In this document: positions 20,802-32,200 of the stretch, piece after piece | How positions within the stretch are numbered: the stretch's first letter is position 1 | Layout of the letters: every line of letters starts with the position of its first letter | Assembly: GCA_946122785.1 (NCBI GenBank) | Contig: CAMGYJ010000011.1 | Location: 36,172,513 to 36,236,512 of the forward strand | Length of the DNA stretch: 64,000 nt | Source of the DNA: Linum tenue | Lineage: Eukaryota; Streptophyta; Magnoliopsida; Malpighiales; Linaceae | Direction: 5' to 3' | The notes under the pieces: generated by a model | Seen by the model: only the letters and a program-made list of their open reading frames with translations | Told to the model about the DNA's origin: nothing | Databases searched by the model: none | Position numbers and translations under genes: made by a program

Positions 20802-21422
20802 TTAATCCAAATGAATGAGATCAAAACATACCGACGTCTTTATCGAACTAGGGGCAAATGGTGTTCTAACTTGTTTCGCACGAGAATAAGAATGACAATG
20901 TTCACCAACTAAATCATCAACAAAATTAGGAGATAACAAAGACTTCAGCTGCGACATCTTATCAATGGAGGGATGACCCAACCTCGAGTGCCAAATTGCC
21001 GCAGAAGCATCATCGACTCTTGCCGCAAATGCCAAGCGCTCCCTCTCACTGAATAAGCACAGATAGTAAAGCCCATCACGGAGAATCCCCTTCCCAATCA
21101 CGCTCCTGGATTGTAAGTCCTGAAGAATGCAAAAGTCACAGAGAAAGATTAAAGCCACTTGATTCTCCTTTGTCAGTCGGCTTACCGAAAGAAGATTACA
21201 ACGAAACCCGGGTACATGTAGAACCCGATCCAACTGTAGACCAGATGATAGTAAAACGGATCCCACCTTCGCAACAGGAACACTATCCCCATTGGGTATC
21301 TTAACTGGCCGACTTGACCTATCCACAGATATATTTCTTAAAATAGAATCATCGGAAAGGATATGTTCGTTGCAACCCGAATCAATTAACCACTCAGTTA
21401 TAAAGTAGGACGTACCTGCCAT
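20802..21422 (-). pseudogene. Copia protease and gag-pre-integrase domain
   Basis: The aspartic protease motif is intact as EWLIDSGCNEHI. The segment RVLHVPGFRCNLLSVSRLT and the pre-integrase IWHSRLGHPSIDKM follow, with a partial zinc-binding HCHSYSRAK. It shares its frame with the integrase core but ends at a premature TAA. Confidence 0.9.
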
Positions 21423-21556
21423 GTTGGAATAGGCGATTCGGCTGCCTTTCCCTGGCCAAAAAACACCTTTGACTGTTCAAGCTGCTGCATAGTGAATCCA
21501 ACTACTGGACTCTCCGACTCAACCTGAGATGCCTTAGGCTGCGACTCTTCATCACG

Positions 21557-22480
21557 TCATCTCCGACTGGCAGCATTGTTGTTCTGCATCCCTTGTGAGT
21601 TCCTGTCACGATTTGGCCAACCTATAATGTCAAAACAAGTTTCATTTAAGTGCCAAGTCTTACCACAATGCGTGCACTTCACACGACAGCGATCTCGTCC
21701 TTCCGTGCGAGTCTCGTTTTGCTTTTGACCGCTAGAGCGATCACATCCACCATGAGTGAGGAAGGCTGCCGCCTCTGCTTGTGGTTTCCTTTTCTGGGCG
21801 ATAAGCCTTTGCTGTTCATCACTAGATAGAAGGTTGAAAGCTTCTGTCAAATAGGGAATGGGCTTGGTCGCCAAAATTTTGGTTATGATAGTGTGCCAAA
21901 ACTATCATCTAACCCCATTAAGAAGTCAAACAAGCGTGCCCCTTCATCTCGATCTTTGACTTTGCGTTCCAAACCACAAGTACACAGACCGCACGTGCAC
22001 TTCGGAACTGGCAAAATCGACTGCGATTCCTCCCAAAACGTCCGTAGACGTGTATAGAAAGCTGAGACACTCAGCTTTTCTTGTTGCAACAAACTGACCA
22101 TTCTTCGAATCTCATATGCGCGCGATGCGACGCCCTGCCCGAACCGATCTTTAAGATCAAGCTAGATCCCCCGTGAAGTTTTCGCATACCACACACTTGC
22201 TCGCACTTCCTTTTCCATGGTGGTGCGAAGCCAACCTTGTCCAGGCACGAATTCCAGCTTCATCAACGGGCTTTGTGACAGTACCATCAACAAAACCAAT
22301 TTTGTTTTTGATTATGAGGGCGTCTGTCATCTCTATGATCCACTCCCCATAATTCAACGACGTTAAGACCTCTCCAACTTGCAACTGACTCGCTATCTCA
22401 GAAGCATGGAGATAAAACGGTGACAAAGGATCTTAAACCTTACCAGCTATGACCTGACTTGTGCTGGCAAGGGACTTCTC
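21557..22480 (-). pseudogene. Copia gag with CCHC zinc knuckle, frameshifted
   Basis: Three pieces are needed. The N-terminus (about 22426-22157) has SPFYLHASE, LTSLNYGEW and KNKIGFVDGTV. The middle (22101-21883) has LSVSAFYTRLRTFWEE and LFDFLMGLDDSFG. The C-terminal part (21874-21557) has PYLTEAFNLLSSDEQQRL and a zinc knuckle CTHCGKTWHLNETC. Stops and indels separate the pieces. The protein would form the particle and bind RNA. Confidence 0.85.
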
Positions 22481-22536
22481 GTCCTTGTCGCCCATGAAGT
22501 TACTTCAAAAGATCTTCAGCAGGCTGAACCAACCAG

Positions 22537-22548
22537 ACTCTGATATCA
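22537..22548 (-). other. Primer-binding site of the Copia element
   Basis: The - strand reads TGATATCAGAGT directly at the 5' LTR edge. It matches the initiator tRNA-Met site TGGTATCAGAGC at ten of twelve bases. Confidence 0.75.
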
Positions 22549-22959
22549 TGAGAAAAATCAAGAACTGTATGCGAAAGAGACAACGAACACGACGTTTTTT
22601 AACGTGGTTCACTCCTGCAGTATGCAAGAGGTACGTCCACAGACTAGGGTTTTTTATTTATCTGTTATTCGGCCAGTGGCCTTACATGGGAGAAATATAT
22701 ATATGCTTCTGTACATCATCAACGCAACTACAACAAGCATTACACGCCCTACTCGGAACAGATGTCGAGTCCACAGACTAGGGTTTTTTATTTATCTGTT
22801 ATTCGGCCAGTGGCCTTACATGGGAGAAATATATATATATATGCTTCTGTACATCATCAACGCAACTACAACAAGCATTACACGCCCTACTCGGAACAGA
22901 TGTCGAGTCCTTGGGCTTGTCATACGATGGGCCTACATCAACATTCTTCCGGCCCAATA
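22549..22959 (-). repeat. 5' LTR of the Copia element with an internal tandem duplication
   Basis: Compared with the 272-base 3' LTR, this copy has an extra 139 bases. They come from a tandem duplication of a segment beginning GTCCACAGACTAGGG: copy one 22635-22768, copy two 22769-22906. The copies differ mainly by the length of a TA run (ATATATATAT). Confidence 0.9.
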
Positions 22960-23349
22960 AGTTTGATGTTCTTTTTCTTCTTTTATATGAAACAGTAAAA
23001 CTTGGAGGTATCTTTACCCGATGGATCTTGTACCATACGTAGACAAAAATAATTCGACTTGGAACGCTCAATTATTATGTATTTGATCGAAAGCAAATTG
23101 GAGAATCTCACCATATTGGACATGCTAAATAATTGGGCACAGGGAATAATGTTCGTCACGGTCTATGTATATGAAAACAAAATTAACTAAAAAGATTCTT
23201 AATTTCATAGTCAATCAAAAGTGTCTTTGAAGCGATTCCCATTTTCCACCACCAAATATGTATATAGTGAGTTATTCAAATTAGTCCCCCAAATTCCTTC
23301 TCTAGATCGATTTTATTTATCTCTTGCTAGGACCAATGGTTCGTAAGAG
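22960..23349. other. Non-coding spacer
   Basis: No gene or clear repeat is seen between the two Copia copies. Confidence 0.4.
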
Positions 23350-24330
23350 TACAACTAGAAAGTTCACCATTGTTCCGTCACTGCCGTAACCTACTTAAGG
23401 AACACGGTACTATATGTTATAAAAAAATTATAGAAATTTAGATTGACAAAAGATACAAGAGAAGTGTGCTTCTTATTTATTATATTTTTTTGTACAATAA
23501 GGTGTTTTATTTATAGGCACACATGTCTAACCCCTACAACTAATCAATGTACATGAATGTGATATAAGAATCATGAAGATGATTCATTTTCATGATCAAT
23601 GTAGGGAGGTAAATAGCTCTTAATGTACCATTTAATATATAATCCAATGAAGAATCCAAACGGCATCCACAATACTCTATTATTTCATAATACTCTCCCT
23701 TGGTTGTCTATTAGTTAAGAGTATGCATCATTAGAACCTTACTAGAAGATTCCTATGGGATAAAATTATAGTGATTGAAAAAGTGCATAATCATCATAAA
23801 ACGTTATCTCGGTTTTATTTTTCCAAGACATAACAAGAGAAATTAGAAATAAAAAATGCACCCTCATCTCATGAACCTTCCCAAAACGACACCATAGTGG
23901 AGCTATCCCGCAATATCAAGGAAACTAACTATAAAAGAGACAGTAACATGCTTTACACACCATTCTATGGGCAGACCAGTTTGCGATTCGGGGAACCGCC
24001 CTAAAGCCTATACAAAGAGAATCCGAGTACATTAGTTGATGACACTCTCGAAGCATGAGCTCTCCTAGAGAATCCTTCACCACAATGAAGATGGTGAATC
24101 ACCTTCCAGTAAACGCGAGGGAGTCTTTGGAAACAATGATTGAGATAGACAAAATCTCTAGTAGCAAGAAGCTCCGCAACTAGGGATCTGATACTCTAGA
24201 ATGTCAATATCAAACTGCTTGCAGAACGTCCATCTGGCCCACAAATCACCAAGCCAGAAGCACAATCAATATAACTGACAACATCAACGAAGTTGATTTG
24301 GAGGAAATTGCCAATAGGCACAACCTAGTG
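23350..24330 (-). mobile_element. Copia relic: 3' LTR and adjoining internal sequence
   Basis: A - strand TATA-like CTATAAATAAAACACC lies at about 23500-23516. The + strand ACTCTCCCTTGGT at 23692-23704 complements a polypurine tract. The adjoining text, with CATTAGAACCTTACTAGAAG and CCTATGGGATAAAATTATAG, is the style of the 3' untranslated region of some plant Copia elements. No second LTR or readable pol domain remains. The right limit is arbitrary. Confidence 0.4.
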
Positions 24331-25170
24331 AGGCAAAGTTGAAGACGACGGGAGAGGGAAAATACCAAATTTATAGGAGAGGCAGAAGAGATTCACGAGT
24401 AGGTATGCGACCATTTTTTCCCATCTCCTGCCACCTCTCTGCCAACTTCTCAATTCTTCTCTGTCTCCGTTCATATGAACCAATACCACTACAAAATAGA
24501 ACAAGTAATCACTGCCAAAATAATAAAAACACTAACAAAAAACAATATCATTACAATATTGACCAATAACAGTACATATTAACCAATATCATTCCAGATT
24601 TAACTAATACCAATACATGAAGGTCAATATCAATGTGATAAGATCAATATCAATATGATAAAAAAATAGAAAAAATAATATATTACATGAAAATCAATAC
24701 TAATGCGAAAAGCCAATACTACTACGAAAGAATGAAGTGGCGGAGGTGGAGCCCGCCACCGTTACTGCTTTTATCCGCTACCATGCCGCTTCACACGAGT
24801 GGGAGAGTAAGAATATGGAGTAGAGGGAAGAACTCGTTGGTGTGTCACCGCTGATGTTACAATGATGACGTCGCCAACGAGGAAGAACTCGCGGGTGCTT
24901 AGGATCCTCGTTTGTTAAGCTACACAGAGGGGGAAAATAGAAATAAAGGTGGATGTAGATGTAGGTTGTCATTGTGACAACAAAAACACTAGTATTCACC
25001 CTAATTCGTTCCCACCATAATAGGCAAACACATTGGGGAATTTGTTATTAAGGGTGCTCAGAGGGTATAACGTTTCACAACCATAAGGTAAAATTGATAG
25101 TCATCTGAAATCTAGAAAAACACTTAGACAAACTAGAAATCGTATTTGAACGACTAAGGGGTATTTAAAG
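24331..25170. other. Non-coding stretch
   Basis: Contains a run of short phrases repeated in variants (CAATATCA, ACCAATA, ATCAATACTAATGCGAAA) at 24480-24730 and a modestly GC-rich patch at 24730-24900. No gene family is recognised. Confidence 0.35.
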
Positions 25171-25500
25171 AACAAATATTCAATACTCTTACGGTGTCTT
25201 AAACACATTGGACATCAAGATTGGGTGGTGCGATTCTGTCTTACGTACCGGAAAAGGAATAGGATCGCGGACTGGCTCTCGGAACATAGTCTCGTCTATC
25301 CCTACGGTACGTATGAGATGTCACACCCACCCACGAGCCTCTCAAGCATTCTTAGTGACGATAGCAGAGAAGTAACTTTCCCAAGGAGTGTGATTCCTGC
25401 CTCCATTTCTACACCCTCTTAATCTTCCCCTTGTAACCTTTTTTTTTCTTTGGCCTTAGTGCCTTCGTGGAAGCAAAAAAAAAAAAGTGAGGCAATTCGC
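25171..25500 (+). pseudogene. 3' tail of a plant LINE (RNase H end plus poly-A)
   Basis: The frame VRFCLTYRKRNRIADWLSEH and SLVYPYGTYEMSHPP parallels the C-terminus of the LINE at 12.4-12.6 kb (LYREGNRVADCLSNHSLVYP). It is followed by TGGCCTTAGTGCCTTCGTGG and an A12 tail at about 25483-25494. It is a strongly 5'-truncated insertion in the + orientation. No clear target duplication was found. Confidence 0.8.
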
Positions 25501-28107
25501 TTCTCGCCAGTTTTGAACAACCACAGCTGGTTATACCAATATGAGAGAATGTTACAAGAAGAACATTAGTTTCAAAGGAAATAGCACCACCCAAAATTTC
25601 TTTCATATGGGGGATCAATAATCATAGCTGATGAATTATGACTGTTGGCCAAGCAATTCTCCATACCTTGATGATATCACTCTTAACCGAATAATTAAAT
25701 CTTTTGTTTAATGCCAATATAATCTCAGCTAAATAAGTCAAAGGCCAATCATTAACATCAGAAAAAATCAAAGGCCTTATTGGCCATAAATCTCGCCAGG
25801 TAGGGATGGGGAGGAGTTATAATGCTAATTGTATAAGAGTTAGCACCGTCCTAACTAAGGAGCAAATGAGAGCTTTGTTGGTATTTAGTAAAATTAAATT
25901 TAATATATAAATTAAATTTTAATTATCTCTCTCCTCCTTCACAAAGAACTTTAACGTGAAAAAATACTAGGGAAAAAACTACTATTAGTTTGAATTAGTA
26001 GTGATTTAGCTTGGATGTTGTATTGATTTTATAATAATCAGTAGTGATTTTGTTGTTTCTACTTTTTAGTAGCGTTTTTTAAATAGAAGAAGTTGATGAT
26101 ATTTGGAAAGAATAATACTGTAAATGAAAAAAGTACTACAGAGAACAAATATTACTACTAATATACAAAACACTACTAATACTTTACAAATATCAATGCT
26201 CAACTGTTGATTACAATAACAATAACTACTAATAGATATGAAAAATAATACACCACAATCACTACTAACCCAAAATCACTACTAATCAAATAATAATATA
26301 GACCTGGAAAAAATTCTCGTTCTTCCTCCACGCATGCTATCCACTAGCGATTTACGGCAATGGTGGTGGGAAGCCAATGCAGGCAAGGTCGGCGCCATTG
26401 CGGGCGAAAATCGACGCCGTCGCGGGCGGAATCGGGGAAAGAGACGCTGACGAATCGGACAAGAGACGCTGACGACTCGTCCCCGCCTCCGCAATGTCGC
26501 AAATACATGTTCACAGATGAATCTCATTGCTCCCTTCGCAATAGACGAACCTACTCCTAACATTGGCGTTTTGATTTGATCGACGGTGACTTCACATCTG
26601 TTATACCAGGACATCTGAGAATGATGGGGAAAGCCAGATCCGGAATGAAGGGTTCTCTACGCCAACGATGGAGAAAGAGACTACACCATTGACACACCCT
26701 CCTTCTCTCGTCGCCGCCTGCCTGTGTTCATATGCCATCTTGATTCTCCATCGTGCGAGGCAACAAAGGAAGCGACGGCAGCGCCGAGCAATTGAGGTTG
26801 GTGGTGTCTGTTAGGGGTGGGTATCGGTGCGGTTCGGACCGCATCGCACCGCAATGATATAAACCGCATCGCACTGCATTGATATAAACCGCACCGCATT
26901 TCGACAGCTAAGTTATCGGTGCGGTCAAACCAAACCGCATAAATTAACGGTTTGATACGGTTTAAACCGCACCGCATCTTGACCGCAATTCATTATGGTT
27001 TGTACATAATTAAATAAAAATTACTCAGTTTCCTGCCACCAAAACAGAGTAGTATATCTATAATGAGATAGGGAATAGCTGTTGCAACTATTTAATACAT
27101 ATACTCAATGGTTATGTCAAACCTGCTACAACTAGTTTTTCCTGGAACTGTTAATAACTCAATATGGTTATGCATACATACATACATACATAGGGAGTAG
27201 TATATATTAAAGCTGCTGCAACTATATATCCCATCAACTAAAACAAAATTCATCACGAAAGACCACCTCAGCAAACATTCCAGTTTGAAGATCAAGCCCA
27301 CATAGTTCTGTGAAACCGAAGGCAACAACTCAGATACTTCAACTATGTATCCATCAACACTACAATTTGAACCTTACGAAACTAAGACATTATTCTGCTT
27401 GTGAAAAAGTCAACATCAACGATCCAACATGGCTTGTCCAAAACTTCAGCAGCCATTCTGAATTGTAGTCTCCACATTCTTAGGGTCAAGTTCAGGAATC
27501 GATCCAAACAAAACAAGTACTTCAGCTTTGACGGCTTCCGTGTAGTTTCCATCAACTTGAAAGAACAGATTATCCATAAATAAAGATGAAAGAACTTGTG
27601 GTTCTGATACTAAAAGAGCTGAAGATGCTGATATCAATATACTACTTGTTGAGTCATTTCAAAGGAAAGAGACAAGACATCTACCAAAAAAGATAAGCTT
27701 AGAGGAAAAGGGTTGGATCCCTCAACCTCAACACTGTATTCCAGCCTAACCATGTTCTGCAGCCCAGGAAAAGGGCAAGACAACGCTGTATTCCAGCCTA
27801 ACCAAATCAACACTGCTCTGTATGGTAAGTTTTGTCAATTGTTATCATGGACCATTCCCACCATCGGCACTAACAATTAAAATCAAAGACGCTGATTATG
27901 ATGCAATAATGATAAGGTTCATATGCTACCTTTTGTGTTTGTGCTTGCCTCTACATTAGGACTCATACGAGGAGTATTGATATGAGGAAGTGGAACATCG
28001 GAGATGCCAATAGCCTTCATCACCATGCTCAACTCTGAAATTCATAAAAAGAGAGTTTAACTACGAGATAAAACGTATATGGTAAATAAACAGTAGCATT
28101 TTCTAGG

Positions 28108-28350
28108 TTACTCACCTTCATCGATATTGTCAATCTCCTCTGAATCTTCTTCAACTAGACAAAGACTAGAGTCTGCTCGGAGCCAATCCTGAGTATAAAT
28201 AAGAGCCTCAACAATCCTAGGAGTCAAAGAGCTCCTGAAATCATTCAGCACTCTACCTCCAGTGCTAAAAGCTGATTCGGATGAAACTGTAGAAATAGGG
28301 GAACACATATAATTTCTGCATGAAAGATAAATACAGATAGGGGAACACAA
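28108..28350 (-). pseudogene. hAT transposase C-terminal dimerisation domain
   Basis: The frame contains [20 protein letters not shown], then [20 protein letters not shown], then an acidic tail. This is the conserved hAT-C dimerisation region (RICESLEEPER/DAYSLEEPER type). It needs a preceding DDE core, which is absent here. The frame starts within the domain, so this is only the last exon or a fragment. Confidence 0.9.
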
Positions 28351-29159
28351 TTAAAAAAATCCATGCTAGGTTTCCGTATTTAAATTTGTGTTAGAAATAA
28401 AAGGTTTTTTTTTAACTATCACTCTCCTATGTAAAGGATACTAAACAATGCATTTAAAATGGAAAAACACCAGGAGACGTATCAAATGAAGCATGTGAAA
28501 ACCTTCTCCAGCTAATGTATGACATAATAGGTGGTTCCAAACTGTCACATAAACCTTAAATGAAATCCTTCATCTATCTATTCATGCTGTATAAACAAAT
28601 ATTTGTCTGCAGCAAAATAAGGAGAACAGGTAAACCTAGGGATATAATTAGTTGACAAAAGCATTAAACAACTTGTTCAACACCAAATTGCAGTGATTGC
28701 CAGTATGGTTACACACTCCCGACTTTGATCATGAACTTATATGCATTGCCATGCATGGATTGAGCTCAAGATGCTGATACAGAGCTACTTTTCTGCTGCG
28801 TTTGGTCATTAATTTGGAAACTGCCAAACCTATCAATTCTGCTATCTGAGGCTTCTTTCAACTGCAGCAGAGCATAACTATCTTCCTAATTTAGACCCAG
28901 CTCAAGGGCTCAACCAAACAATCCTCAGATATAGGATATGTACAGGGTCCCAAAAATCCCTGCAGCCAACTACTTGCCTCGACAACTCATATCCAATAAC
29001 TAAGAAAATGCAGAATGATGAACAACCCCTCGTATTCCATTTGCGTCCATCACACCATTGAGTACAACATGGTTTCCAAGCTTAGCATTGCCGATAATCC
29101 TCACAAACCCACAATCATAGCCAAAAAAAGAATACTTACAGCCTGTAAGGGAAACTCAC

Positions 29160-29234
29160 CTCACTGACATTAAGCACATTGCTGCTAGATATCGGTGCTT
29201 GAGCTCGTTTTCCCTTCGAGCCTTTTGATTTCAT
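29160..29234 (-). pseudogene. Putative first coding exon of the hAT transposase
   Basis: From ATG at 29234 the - strand encodes MKSKGSKGKRAQAPISSSNV and ends at a GTGAGT donor (29159). A short basic, Ser-rich start before the BED finger fits hAT transposases, and the position between the right terminal repeat and the C-terminal domain is correct. The following exon is not visible. Confidence 0.4.
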
Positions 29235-29859
29235 TTTGCCCTGCAAGCATATGAAATAAAATAGTTAGAACATTGAACTGTCATTAACACTAATCTAAAT
29301 ATCCATTGCTCTGATGCTCTCCCACTTGCAGTAACTCCACAAGTTCACTATAGTCACATTCTGTACCTAAACTATTGAAGGGAATAAAATTGATGGCTGA
29401 TACAAGCTATCAGCACCTTCCCCCTAACATTCATTCTGGTTTAAGATTGGGCAATTTCAGGTGCTGGGTACTACCATTAAGGCTTATAGAAGTAGATTCC
29501 AAAACTTGTATCTCCAAGTCTCCAACGAATCGGGAACGAAAACCATGACTATATGGGTTTCGAGGAAATCACACTATTCACTATCAATCATGAATCACCC
29601 ACTTCCAAACAATCCAAAGGTTGATCAGTAATCGAATTTTGTAGGGGGTGGGTTTCAACTGGATGCAGCTTTACACAGAGCTACCCTATATTCGTAACTT
29701 CAAATATAGAACCAAAGGAGAAAAGCATACCTGATCTCGCCGGTAATGGTGTTTTTTGACAGTCGGCCAAAGCACCGGAGCTCCGAGAATAGGAAAGATC
29801 GAGATGCCTTCGATCCTAGAAAATCCCGCCTCTTGGTGTATTTGACAGTCCGCCAAGGC

Positions 29860-29990
29860 TGGGGAAGATGGCGCCGTGGAGAGAAGATGGCGGAATGAGA
29901 GAATGGTCAGATCTGGTGCTGCCGGAAAGAAGATGGCGCCGTGGAGAGAAGATGGTGCCGCCGGAGAGAAGATGGCGCCGTGTCGGCGTC
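29860..29990. repeat. GC-rich tandem motif in the hAT 5' region
   Basis: AGAAGATGGCGCCGTGGAG and close variants (GAAGATGGCGGA, GAAGATGGTGCCGCCGG) are repeated about six times. The stretch lies upstream of the putative first exon on the - strand, probably in the promoter or leader. Confidence 0.75.
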
Positions 29991-30720
29991 GCCGAGAGGA
30001 TAGCTGCTGTCGTGTGTTGTGTGGTGAGAAGAGGCGTTTGACCTAGATTAGGAATTAGCGGATTATGGTTTCAAACCGCTACCGAGCGGTTTGGTCAATC
30101 CGAACCGTGAACCGCCAAGGGTTAACGATCAGACCGCAAATGAAACCGTTAGTTTAATGATGCGGTTTGGATTGACCGCATAAGCGGTTTGGGGCGATTT
30201 GGAGCGGTTTGGTCAAACCAATACCCACCCCTAGTGTCTGTGCGCCATCTACGGTCTCCGTCACGCGAGTAGAAAGTGACGATTGTGCCATTGGTAAGGC
30301 GATCACTGCTATTGCTTCGCGACATTTGAAGGAGTTTGTGGTTGGCTTCAGCAATCGTCAAAAGAGGAAGAGTGGGAGAGATATGGTAGCGTTTTCGTGG
30401 GGAAGAGTGAGGTTGTGGAGAGGCGGCAGAAAAATATTTATAATAGGACTTAATAAAAATTGACTAAATTAACCTCTAATTAATTCTAACTGTAGGATTA
30501 CTTTTTAAATCTAATGGTTATTTGAATAGTTAGCATGATGCTAACATCTTTAGGAGTTAGCACTTAATCTCATCCCGGTAGGAATAGACAATGAGAGGGT
30601 CCACCACTAGACGCACCTAAATCCACCCGATTATAACTATCCATGATATATTTGGGTGGATGTTGTGCCTGGTTTGGACAATATTTTTTTGTCACCCATT
30701 AAATTTGGGTGGGTGGCGGG

Positions 30721-31005
30721 TAAGGGTGGGCAATGGGCTGGTCATACCGGACCACACTAGACCGATCGATGTTTGGGCCGGACTACACACATCGAATATA
30801 ATATGGTCCGGTCCTTGGTCCTAAAAATTGTAAAAATACTGAAGAAAAATGGACCGAATTTACATTTGGACTGGACGAAATGGACCAAAGCTGACCGAAT
30901 GCACTATTGGTCTAGTCCTTAGTCCTAAAATATCTTTCACTATTGGACCGCGGTTCTCCTGAGTTTGGTCCGATCTGGTCCAGACAAGACCGATGCCCAC
31001 CCCTA
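30721..31005. mobile_element. hAT MITE, 285 bp
   Basis: The ends are TAAGGGTGGGCAATGGGC and GATGCCCACCCCTA. The target duplication is GTGGCGGG / GTGGCAGG (30713-30720, 31006-31013), seven of eight matching. The interior is rich in GGTCCGGTCC and GGACCG motifs. No coding capacity. Confidence 0.9.
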
Positions 31006-31334
31006 GTGGCAGGTGGTTAGCGGGTGAGTCACTATTCGCAAAGTCACATGCTATATTAAGTAGCTAATGCATATTATCTAATAAATACACCATTTTTATT
31101 AGGGTAAATACAATTTAATAACCAAACCTTTCATTTTAAACAAAATAATAACCAAATCTTTTCGAAAACAACTTAATAGCCAAAACGTTAATTTTCCGTC
31201 TGGTCAACCGTTAGTTGACTTTGACTTGACAAAAAACGTATACACGTCAGCTTATATATTTTTTTTCTTTATAATTTTATTGAATTATCAAATTAGGTAT
31301 AAATAATTAAACTATAAAAATGAAAAAGAAAAAA

Positions 31335-31715
31335 AATCCCCACCGCATCTCCACCCTCACTTCCCTCTCCCTCTTCAACGACTCCATCAACTCTTCCCTC
31401 CCCCCGTCGACACCATCTCTGCATGTCGGGCCCTCCCCTTGTTCCATTTATCCCAAAACTTCCTCAACGACCCCATCCCGCCCACTCTCGCTGATCTCCC
31501 CGACCTCCGCCACCTCAACTTACAGACAAACAGCTTGACCGGCCAAATCCCCGCCCGCTCCGGCCAGTTCTGCAGCTTGAGTGTATCTCACTTGCTGGGA
31601 ATTTCCTCACCGGAACTATCTCCGTCAGGCAACATTACCACCTTAAAACAGCTTCTGCTTACTTATAATCCCTATTTTGGGGGTCCGCTTATAATCCCAA
31701 TTGAGGCTCTGCCAG
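31335..31715 (+). pseudogene. Captured HAESA/HSL1-like LRR receptor-kinase fragment
   Basis: Across two frames the sequence reads LTSLSLFNDSINSSLPPS, then LSQNFLNDPIPPTLADLPDL, RHLNLQTNSLTGQIPA and GNITTLKQLLLTYNPYFGG. This follows the N-terminal leucine-rich repeats of the HAESA and HAESA-LIKE receptor kinases (in them LSYNPF follows NISTLK). Roughly four repeats are kept, with a frameshift between 31400 and 31440. There is no signal peptide, membrane segment or kinase domain. It sits wholly inside the Pack-MULE, so it is a transduplicated exon piece and not a working gene. Host family members act in organ abscission and peptide signalling. Confidence 0.75.
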
Positions 31716-32200
31716 CGATTGTTGCGGCTGGAGGAGATTGGCTACGCGAGGGGACATCACCCTCTCGAAATCGACGCTATCCAACTCATATTTCCACAAT
31801 CATGAGTCATCCTCATCGCTTAATCCGACGGCAATGAAATCTGAAAACTCAGATATGAAACCCAATCTCTTCGTCGGCTCCGTCAGTGGGTCGCCACCGC
31901 CTCGCCGTCCAATCATGACAGCCTAATCGCCTAGATCGTGGCCAGATCCCAGATCGGTCGCTTCATCTTCCGGCTTCAACCGAAGCATGCAACGCACTTC
32001 AAGATCCATATCCATTTTTGACAGTCTATTACTGGGAATCAAAATGAGAGAAGACGCAAAGCAAGACCAGCAGCTGAAGCAACTTGGCGGCGATATTGGC
32101 AAGATGGATGGAATTCTTGCGGGTGAGAGGCACGGGAGGTAAAGAAGTGGTGGGATTGGAATTTTCGCCATCTCAAATTTAGAGAACAGGGTTTGTAAAA
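31716..32200. other. Second gene-like segment inside the Pack-MULE
   Basis: Composition stays GC-rich (CGCCGTCCAATC, CGGCTTCAACCGAAGC, GGCGGCGATATTGG), but no frame shows a domain I recognise. It could be a second captured fragment or untranslated sequence of the same host gene. Confidence 0.35.

Larger units (their letters stand above)
17982..22959 (-). mobile_element. Full-length, decayed Copia retrotransposon
   Basis: LTRs of 272 and 411 bases bound a complete Copia order on the - strand: gag, protease, integrase, reverse transcriptase, RNase H. A primer site and a polypurine tract are in place. The flanks AATTT (17977-17981) and AGTTT (22960-22964) match at four of five bases. The coding region carries at least three nonsense codons and several frameshifts, but all domains are still readable. 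The LTRs differ at many positions, so the copy is older than the gag-only element at 1.9 kb. Confidence 0.9.
26812..30233 (-). mobile_element. hAT element with internal deletion
   Basis: It starts TAGGGGTGGGTAT, ends ATACCCACCCCTA and has a perfect 8-bp target duplication, GTGTCTGT (26804-26811 and 30234-30241). Both subterminal regions are full of AAACCGCA/GCGGTTT motifs. On the - strand it keeps a small first coding exon and the C-terminal dimerisation domain, while the zinc finger and most of the catalytic core are missing. It is therefore a defective derivative of an autonomous hAT. Confidence 0.9.
25823..30562. mobile_element. TIR element with GC-rich cargo, split by a hAT insertion
   Basis: The left end TGCTAATTGTATAAGAGTTAGCACC and the inverted right end TGCTAACTCCTAAAGATGTTAGC pair over about 36 bases. 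Beside each arm is AT-rich DNA (TTAAATTTAATATATAAATT on the left). The interior at 26280-26811 and 30242-30440 is GC-rich and gene-like, but I do not recognise a gene in it. A target duplication is not evident. Removing the hAT leaves about 1.3 kb, typical of a gene-carrying non-autonomous element. Confidence 0.5.
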
